Source of the DNA: Stenotrophomonas maltophilia
Lineage (GTDB): Bacteria; Pseudomonadota; Gammaproteobacteria; Xanthomonadales; Xanthomonadaceae
Direction: 5' to 3'
Length of the DNA: 51,018 bases
NCBI RefSeq assembly: GCF_003970865.1
Contig: NZ_RXLZ01000039.1
Location: 1 to 51,018, forward strand
In this document: piece by piece, positions 34,705 through 41,778 of the stretch
Layout of the letters: each line of letters begins with the position of its first letter
Position numbering within the stretch: position 1 is the stretch's first letter
Program-made: the position numbers and the translations under genes
The notes under the pieces: generated by a model
What the model saw: the letters and a program-made list of their open reading frames with translations, nothing else
The model's database searches: none
Told to the model about the DNA's origin: nothing

Positions 34705-34804
34705 GCGGGGTGGGTCCGGTTGCGGGGGACGCTGTGAATCCGTCCCTGGAGGCTCGGTCGCGCCATCCATGGCGCTCACGCCCCCGCAACCGGACCCACC
34801 CCGC
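34705..34804. repeat. long composite inverted repeat with inner hairpin
   Basis: Perfect 24-base outer arms (34705-34728 and 34781-34804, with core GGGTCCGGTTGCGGGGG) enclose 52 bases containing GCGCCAT-CC-ATGGCGC. The right arm and its flank (to CCTTCGACA) recur at 136-162. Together with 337-438 this defines a family of roughly 100-base elements that always neighbour a SMAG pair. No gene lies here. Confidence 0.8.
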
Positions 34805-34829
34805 CTTCGACAATTCGCCGCAATCTGCA

Positions 34830-34919
34830 GTAGATCCACGCCATGCATGGATGATCTTCGATCAATCGTCGAATTAATCGATTTCGATGGAGATTCATCC
34901 ACGCATGGCGTGGATCTAC
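34830..34919. repeat. SMAG REP pair abutting the AraC gene
   Basis: A GTAGATCCACGC hairpin (34830-34852, one stem variation CATGCATGG) faces an inverted copy (34897-34919) 44 bases away. The right copy ends 9 bases before the AraC-family ATG and creates TACAAT at 34917-34922. Confidence 0.85.
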
Positions 34920-34922
34920 AAT
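34894..34922 (+). promoter_or_regulatory. candidate promoter inside a SMAG hairpin
   Basis: TACAAT (34917-34922) matches the sigma70 -10 consensus at five of six positions and is formed by the 3' foot of the REP copy. A weak -35 TTCATC lies 17 bases upstream. The start point expected seven bases downstream falls on the ATG at 34929, implying leaderless mRNA. Confidence 0.4.
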
Positions 34923-34928
34923 CCCTCC

Positions 34929-35609
34929 ATGTCCTCCCCCGCCCTGCCCTGGAATGGCACGTTGCTGCTGGATGCGCACGCCGCCGTGCTTCACGGCCAT
35001 GCCGGTGACAGCGCCTCGCATGCGCACTACGCCCATCAACTGCTGTTGAGCGACGGTACGCCCTGGCACGTCGAGATCGATGGCGTACGGCAGCAGGGCC
35101 AGCGGCTGTGGCTGCCCTCCTTCCAGACGCACGCGATCCTGTCGGCGCCGGAAGCGGGTTGCACGGTATTCCTCGAGCCGGCGCATGCCGATCCCGCACA
35201 GATCCAGCAGCACCTGCACGTGCTGCCGGGCAACGTGCGGGAACTGCACGACTGGCTGCCACGGCTGAGCCGCCCGCAGCCGCTGGATCGCCGCGTGCAG
35301 GCGGCGTTGGCCCGTATCGCCCAGCACCTGCCCGGCCCGGTGCCGGCCGCCGACATCGCCGAGGCGGCGCATCTGTCGACCAGCCAGCTGCACCGGCGTT
35401 TCCAGTCCGAGCTGGCGGTGACCCTGCGCGGCTGGGTGCTGTGGCAACGGCTGCGCAACGCGCTCATGCATCATCTGCGCGGGCACAGCCTGACCGACAG
35501 TGCGCATGCCGCTGGATTCGCCGATCTGGCTCATCTGTCGCGCAGCCTGCGCCGCATGTTCGGCATCGGTGCCGCGCAGCTGCAGGGCCTGCAGCTGCAC
35601 GCGGCCTGA
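34929..35609 (+). CDS. AraC-family transcriptional regulator
   Basis: This 226-residue regulator has an N-terminal cupin sensor (SHAHYAHQLLLSDGTPWHVEIDG...FLEPAHADP) and a C-terminal AraC DNA-binding domain (ADIAEAAHLSTSQLHRRFQSELAVTLRGWVLWQRLRNALMHHLRGHSLTDSAHAAGFADLAHLSRSLRRMFG). The ATG at 34929 was preferred because upstream codons of the same frame lie inside a REP hairpin. There is no ribosome site before it. It is convergent, with 9 bases between, with the hydroxylase gene. Confidence 0.87.
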   Translation: MSSPALPWNGTLLLDAHAAVLHGHAGDSASHAHYAHQLLLSDGTPWHVEIDGVRQQGQRLWLPSFQTHAILSAPEAGCTVFLEPAHADPAQIQQHLHVLPGNVRELHDWLPRLSRPQPLDRRVQAALARIAQHLPGPVPAADIAEAAHLSTSQLHRRFQSELAVTLRGWVLWQRLRNALMHHLRGHSLTDSAHAAGFADLAHLSRSLRRMFGIGAAQLQGLQLHAA

Positions 35610-35618
35610 CATGTTCGA

Positions 35619-36518
35619 TCATTCGCGCCTGCGCAGGCCTTCCGGCAGCTCCGGCACCTCACCATGCGGCAGTTCGCGGAACGGCGCCAGCAGCTGGCCC
35701 GGATAATCGCGCGGATAGTCCGGTTGGCTGCCAATACCGAGGTCGCGTTGCTGCAGCCGATAGCCCGGCGCATCGAAGGCGGTCCCCAGCAGGTGATCCC
35801 AAACGGTCAGGAACAGGCCGAAGTTGACGTCGCCGGCGGTGCCGTAACGCATGTGGTGGAAGCGGTGCAGCGGCGCCCAGGCCATCACCCGGCCCAGCAC
35901 GCCGGGACGCATGTCCACGTTGGAGTGCTGCAGCAGCAGCTGGATGGCAATGGCGAAGGCCAGCACCGCAGCCACCGGCATCGGCAGGCCCAGCAGCAGC
36001 AGCGGCAGTACGCCGCCCACTGCTTCGGCCGCCTGGTGCAACGGATGTTTCATCAGGCCGTTGAAACCGTACATGCGGGTGACGCTGTGATGTACCGCAT
36101 GCAGCCGCCACAACCAGCCGATGCGATGGCTGGCGTAGTGCACCAGGGTGATGCCGAGATCGGCGCAGACGATGGCCAGCAGCACCTGCAGCGCGAATGA
36201 CCACTGCACCGGCCACAACTGCCACGGAATGATTGCCGCCAGCAGCGGCACCGCCGCGATCGACAGCAGGTTCAGGCTTTCGTTGACCAGTGCATGCAGG
36301 GTGTCACGCAGGCTGTCGCCGTGGTCGTGGTTGAACGCGGGATCGTACGGCCAGGCACGCTCGGCGGCGAACGAGACCGCGATGGCGGCCGCCAGCAAGG
36401 CCAGCAAGGCCAGCAGCCACAACGGATCACCGTGGCAGTGGCCGACCCATACGACGGCGGCGGCAACGAAGCCCAGCAGGAACAGCGGGGCATACAGGCG
36501 GAGCATCCAGTGCTTCAT
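35619..36518 (-). CDS. sterol desaturase / fatty acid hydroxylase family
   Basis: This di-iron membrane hydroxylase of 299 residues has about five transmembrane helices. The histidine boxes HYASH, HAVHHS and HRFHHM place it in the fatty-acid hydroxylase superfamily, which modifies sterols, carotenoids or lipid chains using O2. The ATG at 36518 was selected because the frame upstream reads through a GTAG hairpin. There is no partner gene; a LysR regulator diverges from it by 175 bases and may control it. Confidence 0.88.
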   Translation of the reverse strand: MKHWMLRLYAPLFLLGFVAAAVVWVGHCHGDPLWLLALLALLAAAIAVSFAAERAWPYDPAFNHDHGDSLRDTLHALVNESLNLLSIAAVPLLAAIIPWQLWPVQWSFALQVLLAIVCADLGITLVHYASHRIGWLWRLHAVHHSVTRMYGFNGLMKHPLHQAAEAVGGVLPLLLLGLPMPVAAVLAFAIAIQLLLQHSNVDMRPGVLGRVMAWAPLHRFHHMRYGTAGDVNFGLFLTVWDHLLGTAFDAPGYRLQQRDLGIGSQPDYPRDYPGQLLAPFRELPHGEVPELPEGLRRRE

Positions 36519-36604
36519 GGGCAACCCGGGAAGTGAGGGGCCTGCATGCTGGCGCCGCGCATGGGGTGCTGGCTTGAACAAACGGCGCAACCCGCGCGCA
36601 CCTG

Positions 36605-36663
36605 GTAGACGCCGACCTTGGTCGGCGCCGCGTTTCCCACATCCGCGCATGGCGTGGATCTAC
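36605..36663. repeat. GTAG hairpin and single SMAG copy
   Basis: CGCCGACC-TT-GGTCGGCG (36610-36627), preceded by GTAG (36605), is followed by an inverted SMAG copy (36641-36663) with one base change (ATCCGCGC). The copy ends in GGATCTAC and is extended by AAT, so TACAAT again appears at 36661-36666 upstream of a LysR start. Confidence 0.8.
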
Positions 36664-36693
36664 AATGGCGCCCTCATCGCACCCGGGGCCGGC

Positions 36694-37599
36694 ATGGATT
36701 CCTTCAACCTGATGCGTGCCTTCCGCCGCATCGTCGAACGCGGCGGGCTGGCCCGCGCTGCCGAAGACCTGGGCATGTCGCCCGCCGGCCTGAGCAAGCA
36801 GCTGCGCACACTGGAAGCGCATCTGGGCGTGGTACTGCTGCAGCGGACCACGCGGCGCATGAGCCTGACCGAGACCGGCCACGCCTATTACCGCGAATGC
36901 TGCCGCCTGCTCGACGAACTGGAGACGCTGGAACGCGGCATCGCCGAACAGCGCGGCGACGTGGCCGGGCGCCTGCGCGTGAACGCGCCGCAGTCGTTCG
37001 CGCTGAGCACGCTGTCGCCGCTGCTGCCACGCTTCCTGCAGCAGCATCCGCAGCTGTCGTTGGATCTGGTGATGGAAGACCGCCTGCTCGATGCAGTCGG
37101 TGAGGGGTTCGATGTGTCACTGCGGCTGCGTGCCGAACTGGATGATTCACGCCTGGTGGCGCGTCGGCTGGCGTCGCTGCAGCAGGTGCTGTGCGCGGCC
37201 CCGTCCTACCTGCGGCAGCATCCGGCACCGCAGGCGGTGGACGATCTGCAGGCGCACAGCGTGCTGGCCTACAGCCTGTCCGACTCGCCCGGCAGCTGGC
37301 CGCTGCTCGGCCCCGATGGCCAGGTGACGATCACCCTGCCAGCGCGCGTCACCGTCAACAACAGCCTGCTGCTGCGCGACCTGCTGGTGGCCGGCATGGG
37401 CATCGGCGCCCTGCCCTCGTTCCTGGCCGCACCGGCGCTGGCCCGTAGCGAACTGCAGCAGGTGCTGCCCGACCACCGCTATCCGCCACGCTTCGTGCAT
37501 GCGGTCTACCCCACGTCGCGCCACCTGCAGCCCAAGGTGCGTGCCTTCATCGATTTCCTGCACGCCGAGCTGCCCGGCTGCGCTGGCTTGGATTCGTAA
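36694..37599 (+). CDS. LysR-family transcriptional regulator
   Basis: This 301-residue LysR regulator has the winged HTH GGLARAAEDLGMSPAGLSKQLRTLEAHLGVVLLQRTTRRMSLTE and an effector domain typical of the CrgA/AaeR-like group (GRLRVNAPQSFALSTLSPLLPRFLQQHPQLSLDL). The ATG at 36694 gives the usual LysR N-terminus. It is divergent from the hydroxylase and followed by a DsbA-like gene after 92 bases; either could be its target. Confidence 0.9.
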   Translation: MDSFNLMRAFRRIVERGGLARAAEDLGMSPAGLSKQLRTLEAHLGVVLLQRTTRRMSLTETGHAYYRECCRLLDELETLERGIAEQRGDVAGRLRVNAPQSFALSTLSPLLPRFLQQHPQLSLDLVMEDRLLDAVGEGFDVSLRLRAELDDSRLVARRLASLQQVLCAAPSYLRQHPAPQAVDDLQAHSVLAYSLSDSPGSWPLLGPDGQVTITLPARVTVNNSLLLRDLLVAGMGIGALPSFLAAPALARSELQQVLPDHRYPPRFVHAVYPTSRHLQPKVRAFIDFLHAELPGCAGLDS

Positions 37600-37691
37600 C
37601 CGCCAGCGAAAACTGAGCTGCCCGCGGCGTGCTGTTTCGGCCACGCCGCGCTGCCTAATCTGCCGCCTCCCCTCTCACCGATGGCAGGCAG

Positions 37692-38342
37692 ATGTCTTCC
37701 GTTCCTTCCCCCGCCACCGCAGCGCCGGTGGTCGATTTCTTCCACGACGTGGTCTGCGGCTGGTGCTTCGTGCTGGCCCCGCGCCTGCAGCATGTCTCGA
37801 CCGAACTCGGCATCCAGGTGCGCCACCGCAGCTTCGTGCTGCAGGACTCGCGCGCGCAGATGGTCGAGGTGTTCGGCTCGATGGAGCGCGCCAAGGCGAT
37901 CATCCTGCGCCACTGGACCGACTGCGCCGCGCATGAAGACACCGCGCGCATCGATATCGAAGGCATGCGCGCACAGGACTTCGAGTATCCGTCCGGCTGG
38001 CTCGGCGCACTGGCCTGCCAGGCCGCCGGCATGCTCGGTGGCAACGACGCCCATGGCGCGATGTTCGATGCCGTGCAGTGGGCGCACCTGCACCAGCACC
38101 GCAACATCGGCGACGCCGAAGTACTGCTGGATATCGCCGAATCACTGGGCCACCCGCGTGGCGCCTTCGCTGACCACATGCGCAGCGACGCAGTACGCCA
38201 GCGCGTGCAGGCCGATCGTGCCGAAGCCGCTGCCCTCGGCATCCGTTCCATTCCCACCGTGATCGGCGGCAACGGCCTGCGCCTGCAGACCCTGCCGCTG
38301 CCACACCTGCGCCAGGCCCTGGCGCACCTGGTCGCGGCCTGA
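37692..38342 (+). CDS. DsbA/FrnE-type thioredoxin-fold oxidoreductase
   Basis: This 216-residue cytoplasmic protein (no signal) has the thioredoxin fold. The active site is VVDFFHDVVCGWCFVLAPRL with CGWC at about residues 22-25, and the cis-Pro loop is IRSIPTVIGG. The insertion between beta1 and the cis-Pro is the helical DsbA/FrnE domain. It may be a disulfide isomerase or 2-hydroxychromene-2-carboxylate-like isomerase. It is followed by the cyclase family gene after 36 bases and probably shares its transcript. Confidence 0.85.
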   Translation: MSSVPSPATAAPVVDFFHDVVCGWCFVLAPRLQHVSTELGIQVRHRSFVLQDSRAQMVEVFGSMERAKAIILRHWTDCAAHEDTARIDIEGMRAQDFEYPSGWLGALACQAAGMLGGNDAHGAMFDAVQWAHLHQHRNIGDAEVLLDIAESLGHPRGAFADHMRSDAVRQRVQADRAEAAALGIRSIPTVIGGNGLRLQTLPLPHLRQALAHLVAA

Positions 38343-38378
38343 GCCGCACCATCCCCCCACCCTGCAAGGAGATTCCCC

Positions 38379-39386
38379 ATGACCCCACGTACCCTGGCCA
38401 CCGCGCTGGCCCTGCTGCTGGCCGGCACCGCCGCTTCCACCACCGTGTCCGCGCACGAACGCGTTCCCTCCGGCCAGCAGGTCGGCACCAGCCCCTGGGG
38501 GCCGAAGGACGAGATCGGCCGCCTCAACCTGATCACCGAGGCCTCGCGTGCGGCGATCCTGTCGCGGGTCAGCGGCGGCAAGGCCTATGACCTGGCCACC
38601 GAATACTACGTCGGCATGCCCAGCTGGCAGGATGCCGGCGACCCGCACTACCAGTTCTGGATGACCCACACCCCGCGCGGCACGGTGATGGATGATCCGA
38701 TGGGCGTGGGTGAAACCATGAACCTCACCCGAAGCTACACCGGCACCGCGTTCTCGATGTACAGCCACACCGGCACCCACATCGATGCGCTGAACCACTT
38801 CGGCATCCATGGAAAGATCTGGAACGGCTTCGAGGCCGACAAGCACCTCGGCGATCGTGGCTGGAATGTCACCGGCATCGAGAAGTTCCCGCCGCTGATC
38901 GCGCGTGGCGTGCTGATCGACGTGGCCGCCGCCAAGGGCGTGGACATGCTGCCGGACAGCTACCGCGTCACCCGCCAGGACCTGAAGGATGCGCTGGCAC
39001 GCCAGAAGGTGAAACTGCAGCAGGGCGACGTGGTGCTGATCCGCACCGGCCGCATGCGCCTGTTCGAACAGCCCAAGGCCTACATGGCCAACCCGCCGGG
39101 CATGGGCCTGGACGCGGCGCGCTTCCTGGTTGAAGACAGCGGCGCGATGATCGTCGGCGCCGACAACCTCAGCTTCGAGACCTTCCCCTCGGAGGTGTCC
39201 GACGACTACGTGCCGCTGCACACCTACCTGCTGGCCCAGCAGGGCGCGCCGATCATCGAGCTGGTGGCGCTGGACGAACTGGCCCGCGACAAGGTCTACG
39301 AGTTCGCCTTCATCGGCGGCCCGCTGAAGATCCGCGGTGGCGATGCCGCGCCGCTGCGCCCGGTGGCGTTGCCGGTCCGCCCCTAA
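38379..39386 (+). CDS. exported cyclase-family (kynurenine formamidase-like) hydrolase
   Basis: This 335-residue exported metal-dependent hydrolase has the signal peptide MTPRTLATALALLLAGTAASTTVSA. The family motif HTGTHIDALNHF (HxGTHxDxxxH) for Zn or Mn binding is at about residues 128-139. Further family segments are LNLITEASRAAILSRV and VVLIRTGRM. In other bacteria members hydrolyse N-formylkynurenine or isatin, or related cyclic amides. AAGGAG 9 bases before the ATG supports the start. It likely forms an operon with the preceding DsbA-like gene. Confidence 0.9.
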   Translation: MTPRTLATALALLLAGTAASTTVSAHERVPSGQQVGTSPWGPKDEIGRLNLITEASRAAILSRVSGGKAYDLATEYYVGMPSWQDAGDPHYQFWMTHTPRGTVMDDPMGVGETMNLTRSYTGTAFSMYSHTGTHIDALNHFGIHGKIWNGFEADKHLGDRGWNVTGIEKFPPLIARGVLIDVAAAKGVDMLPDSYRVTRQDLKDALARQKVKLQQGDVVLIRTGRMRLFEQPKAYMANPPGMGLDAARFLVEDSGAMIVGADNLSFETFPSEVSDDYVPLHTYLLAQQGAPIIELVALDELARDKVYEFAFIGGPLKIRGGDAAPLRPVALPVRP

Positions 39387-39399
39387 CCGGGGCCTGTGG

Positions 39400-39553
39400 G
39401 TGCCGACCTTGGTCGGCACTCCGTCCCATGCCGGGTGGGTGCCGACCTTGGTCGGCACCGCGCTTTACCGCTATCCACGCATGGCGTGGATCTACCAGGC
39501 TGCGGCATGGATTTGCCGGGGCTCTCTTCAGTAGATCCACGCCATGCGTGGAT
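39400..39553. repeat. two GTGCCGACC hairpins and a SMAG pair
   Basis: GTGCCGACC-TT-GGTCGGCAC occurs twice, at 39400-39419 and 39439-39458, with a 39-base period. A SMAG pair follows (39473-39495 inverted, 39531-39553 direct). The block separates the cyclase gene from the SOS cassette. Confidence 0.82.
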
Positions 39554-39596
39554 GCTTTACCCCTTCAGCAACCTGAAACCCGACCCTCCGATTTCA

Positions 39597-39611
39597 TTAG
39601 TAATTCTACTC
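39597..39611. promoter_or_regulatory. LexA (SOS) box of the imu cassette
   Basis: TTAG-TAATTC-TACTC matches the xanthomonad/Xylella LexA motif TTAG-N6-TACTA at all but the last base. It lies 128 bases before imuA, embedded in a locally AT-rich stretch, and overlaps the hairpin CTACTC (39606-39611)/GAGTAG (39619-39624). This should make the cassette DNA-damage inducible. Confidence 0.8.
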
Positions 39612-39738
39612 ACAAGGCGAGTAGCATGTCCGGTCTCAGCCCCTGATACCGGCCCGTCGATACTCGCGCCATGCCCGCTGTTTCCGCCCATTCCTGCCGT
39701 TTCCAGCTCGCCCGGCGCCTCCCCAGGAGGACCGGCTG

Positions 39739-40353
39739 ATGGGTGCCGTCGTCGCCCTCGACCGGCTGCTGGACGGGCGCCAGCTGTGGCGCGGCCCGGC
39801 CCGTCAGGGGCCGGCCAGCGACCACCTGGCCAGCGGCCACCCGGCATTGGACGCGCGCCTGCCCGGCGGTGGCTGGCCGGCCAGCGGGCTGTGCGAGGTA
39901 CTGCAGGCGGCGCCCGGGGTGGGTGAGCTGGCACTGGTCTGGCCGGCGCTGGCCAAGCTGAGCCTGCGCGACCGCCCGATCGTGCTGGTCGCCCCGCCCT
40001 ATCGCCCGCATGCCCCGGCCTGGGCAGCAGCCGGGCTGGACCTGGCCCAGCTGCAGATCATCCACGCCGCGCCGAAGCAGGCGCTGTGGGCCACCGAACA
40101 ATGCCTTCGTTCTGCGGCCTGTGCCGCAGTGCTGTGCTGGCCACACCAGGCCGACGACCGCGCCCTGCGCCGCCTGCAGGTGGCCGCCGACAGCGGCCAG
40201 TGCCTGGGCTTCGTGTTCCGCGAGGCGCAGGCGGCGCGCAATCCCTCCCCGGCCAGCCTGCGCCTGCAGCTCGACCACGGCCAGGTGCGGGTGCTGAAGT
40301 GCCGTGGCGGCCTGCCGCCGGCGCAGCCGTTGCCGCTGGCCATCGCCCACTGA
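39739..40353 (+). CDS. imuA: ImuA, SOS mutagenesis RecA-like protein
   Basis: This 204-residue RecA-fold protein is the first gene of the translesion cassette. It shows the family's ...HPALDARLPGGGWPASGLCEVLQAAPGVGELALVWPAL, with no intact Walker A, as usual for ImuA. It is thought to recruit or stabilise ImuB and DnaE2. AGGAGG (39725-39730) lies 8 bases before the ATG. A 22-codon open frame ends exactly on this ATG. imuB follows after 9 bases. Strong SOS control is expected from the box at 39597. Confidence 0.9.
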   Translation: MGAVVALDRLLDGRQLWRGPARQGPASDHLASGHPALDARLPGGGWPASGLCEVLQAAPGVGELALVWPALAKLSLRDRPIVLVAPPYRPHAPAWAAAGLDLAQLQIIHAAPKQALWATEQCLRSAACAAVLCWPHQADDRALRRLQVAADSGQCLGFVFREAQAARNPSPASLRLQLDHGQVRVLKCRGGLPPAQPLPLAIAH

Positions 40354-40362
40354 GGCCGCGCC

Positions 40363-41772
40363 ATGCACTGGGCCTGCCTGTTGTTGCCTCAGCTGGCGCT
40401 GGACAGCGTGCTGCGCCTGCAGCCGGATCCGCAGCGGCCACTGGTGCTGCTGCAGGGGCCAGCACAGCGTCGCGTACTGCGTGCGGTCAGCCCGTCGGCA
40501 CGCGCAGCGGGGCTGCGCCCGGGCATGCTGCTGTCGGCTGCGCAGGTACTGGTGCAGGACCTGCACCTGCACGACTACGACCCGAACGCCGAACAGCAGA
40601 CCCGGCAGCTGCTGGCCAGCTGGGCCTACGCCTACAGTTCGCAGGTCAGCCTCGATTTTCCGCACGCGCTGGTCATGGAAATCGGTGCCAGCCGCGCCCT
40701 GTTCGGCGACTGGCTGACGATCGAAAAGCGCCTGCGCAACGAACTGCATGAGCTCGGTTTCCGCCATCGCCTGGTGGCCGCGCCCACCGCGCATGCCGCG
40801 CGCGTGCTGGCCAACGTCCACGACGGCCTTGGCATCGATGCGCAGCAGCTGCCAGCGGCACTGGCGCAGCTGCCGTTGCCACGCTGTGGCCTGCCCAGCG
40901 ACGCGGTGACCGTGCTCGGCCGTTCCGGCCTGCGCACGCTGGGTGCGGTGCTCGAACTCCCTCGCGACAGCCTGGCCCGGCGCTTCGCACCGGAGGTACT
41001 GCAGCAGCTGGATGCGCTGCGTGGGCTACCCACCGCGCCACTGCGCTACTACCAGCCACCGGACCGTTTCGATGCACGCATCGAATTCGAGTACGAGATC
41101 GAATCCAGCCAGGCCCTGTTGTTCCCGCTGCGTCGCCTGCTGCTGGACCTGGCCGCGTTCCTGTGTTCGCGCGATGGTGGCGTGCAGCGTTTCGACCTGC
41201 ATTTCGAGCACGACCTGCTGCCGGCCAGCGTGCTGACCATCGGCCTGCTGGCGCCCGAGCGCGATCCCGCGCTGCTGTTCGAGATCGCACGCAACCGCAT
41301 GGAAGCGTTCGCCCTGCCGGCTGGCAGCCGTGCACTGCGCCTGCAGGCCGAGCAGCTGCCACCGTTCGTGCCCGCCGCGCGTGACCTGTTCGATACCCGG
41401 CCGGCGCAGGCGATGCCCTGGAACCAGCTGCGCGAGCGCCTGCGCGCGCGGCTGGGCGATCACGCCGTGCAGCCGCTGGCGGTGCAGGCCGACCATCGCC
41501 CCGAACGCGCCAGTGGCACCCAGCCGCCGGCCAAGCCTCCGTCGTACTGGCCGCTGCGCCCCGGCTGGTTGCTGGACACCCCGCAACCGCTGCGTGATCC
41601 GCGGCTGCGCATCGTCACTGGACCGGAGCGGATCGAATCGGGCTGGTGGGACCAGGCCGACGCGCGCCGCGACTACTACGTGGTGGAAACCACACACGGC
41701 CAGCGCGGCTGGGCTTTCCGCGAGCGCAACGATCCGCAGGCGCCGTGGATGCTGCACGGCTGGTTCGGCTGA
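40363..41772 (+). CDS. imuB: ImuB, catalytically inactive Y-family polymerase
   Basis: This 469-residue Y-family DNA polymerase homologue acts as an adaptor between ImuA, DnaE2 and the sliding clamp. The first catalytic carboxylate region reads MHWACLLLPQLALDSVL, lacking the Asp of active enzymes, and the second reads ALVMEIGASRALFGDW, lacking Asp-Glu, as expected for ImuB. A little-finger region and a C-terminal tail (REPRNDPQ-like, RDYYVVETTHGQRGWAFRERN) follow. It sits between imuA and dnaE2 with short gaps of 9 and 6 bases. Confidence 0.95.
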   Translation: MHWACLLLPQLALDSVLRLQPDPQRPLVLLQGPAQRRVLRAVSPSARAAGLRPGMLLSAAQVLVQDLHLHDYDPNAEQQTRQLLASWAYAYSSQVSLDFPHALVMEIGASRALFGDWLTIEKRLRNELHELGFRHRLVAAPTAHAARVLANVHDGLGIDAQQLPAALAQLPLPRCGLPSDAVTVLGRSGLRTLGAVLELPRDSLARRFAPEVLQQLDALRGLPTAPLRYYQPPDRFDARIEFEYEIESSQALLFPLRRLLLDLAAFLCSRDGGVQRFDLHFEHDLLPASVLTIGLLAPERDPALLFEIARNRMEAFALPAGSRALRLQAEQLPPFVPAARDLFDTRPAQAMPWNQLRERLRARLGDHAVQPLAVQADHRPERASGTQPPAKPPSYWPLRPGWLLDTPQPLRDPRLRIVTGPERIESGWWDQADARRDYYVVETTHGQRGWAFRERNDPQAPWMLHGWFG

Positions 41773-41778
41773 GCCGCC

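Noticed and set aside
39626..39646. Six-codon open frame after the LexA box
   Set aside because: It is too short to judge, and no ribosome site is seen.
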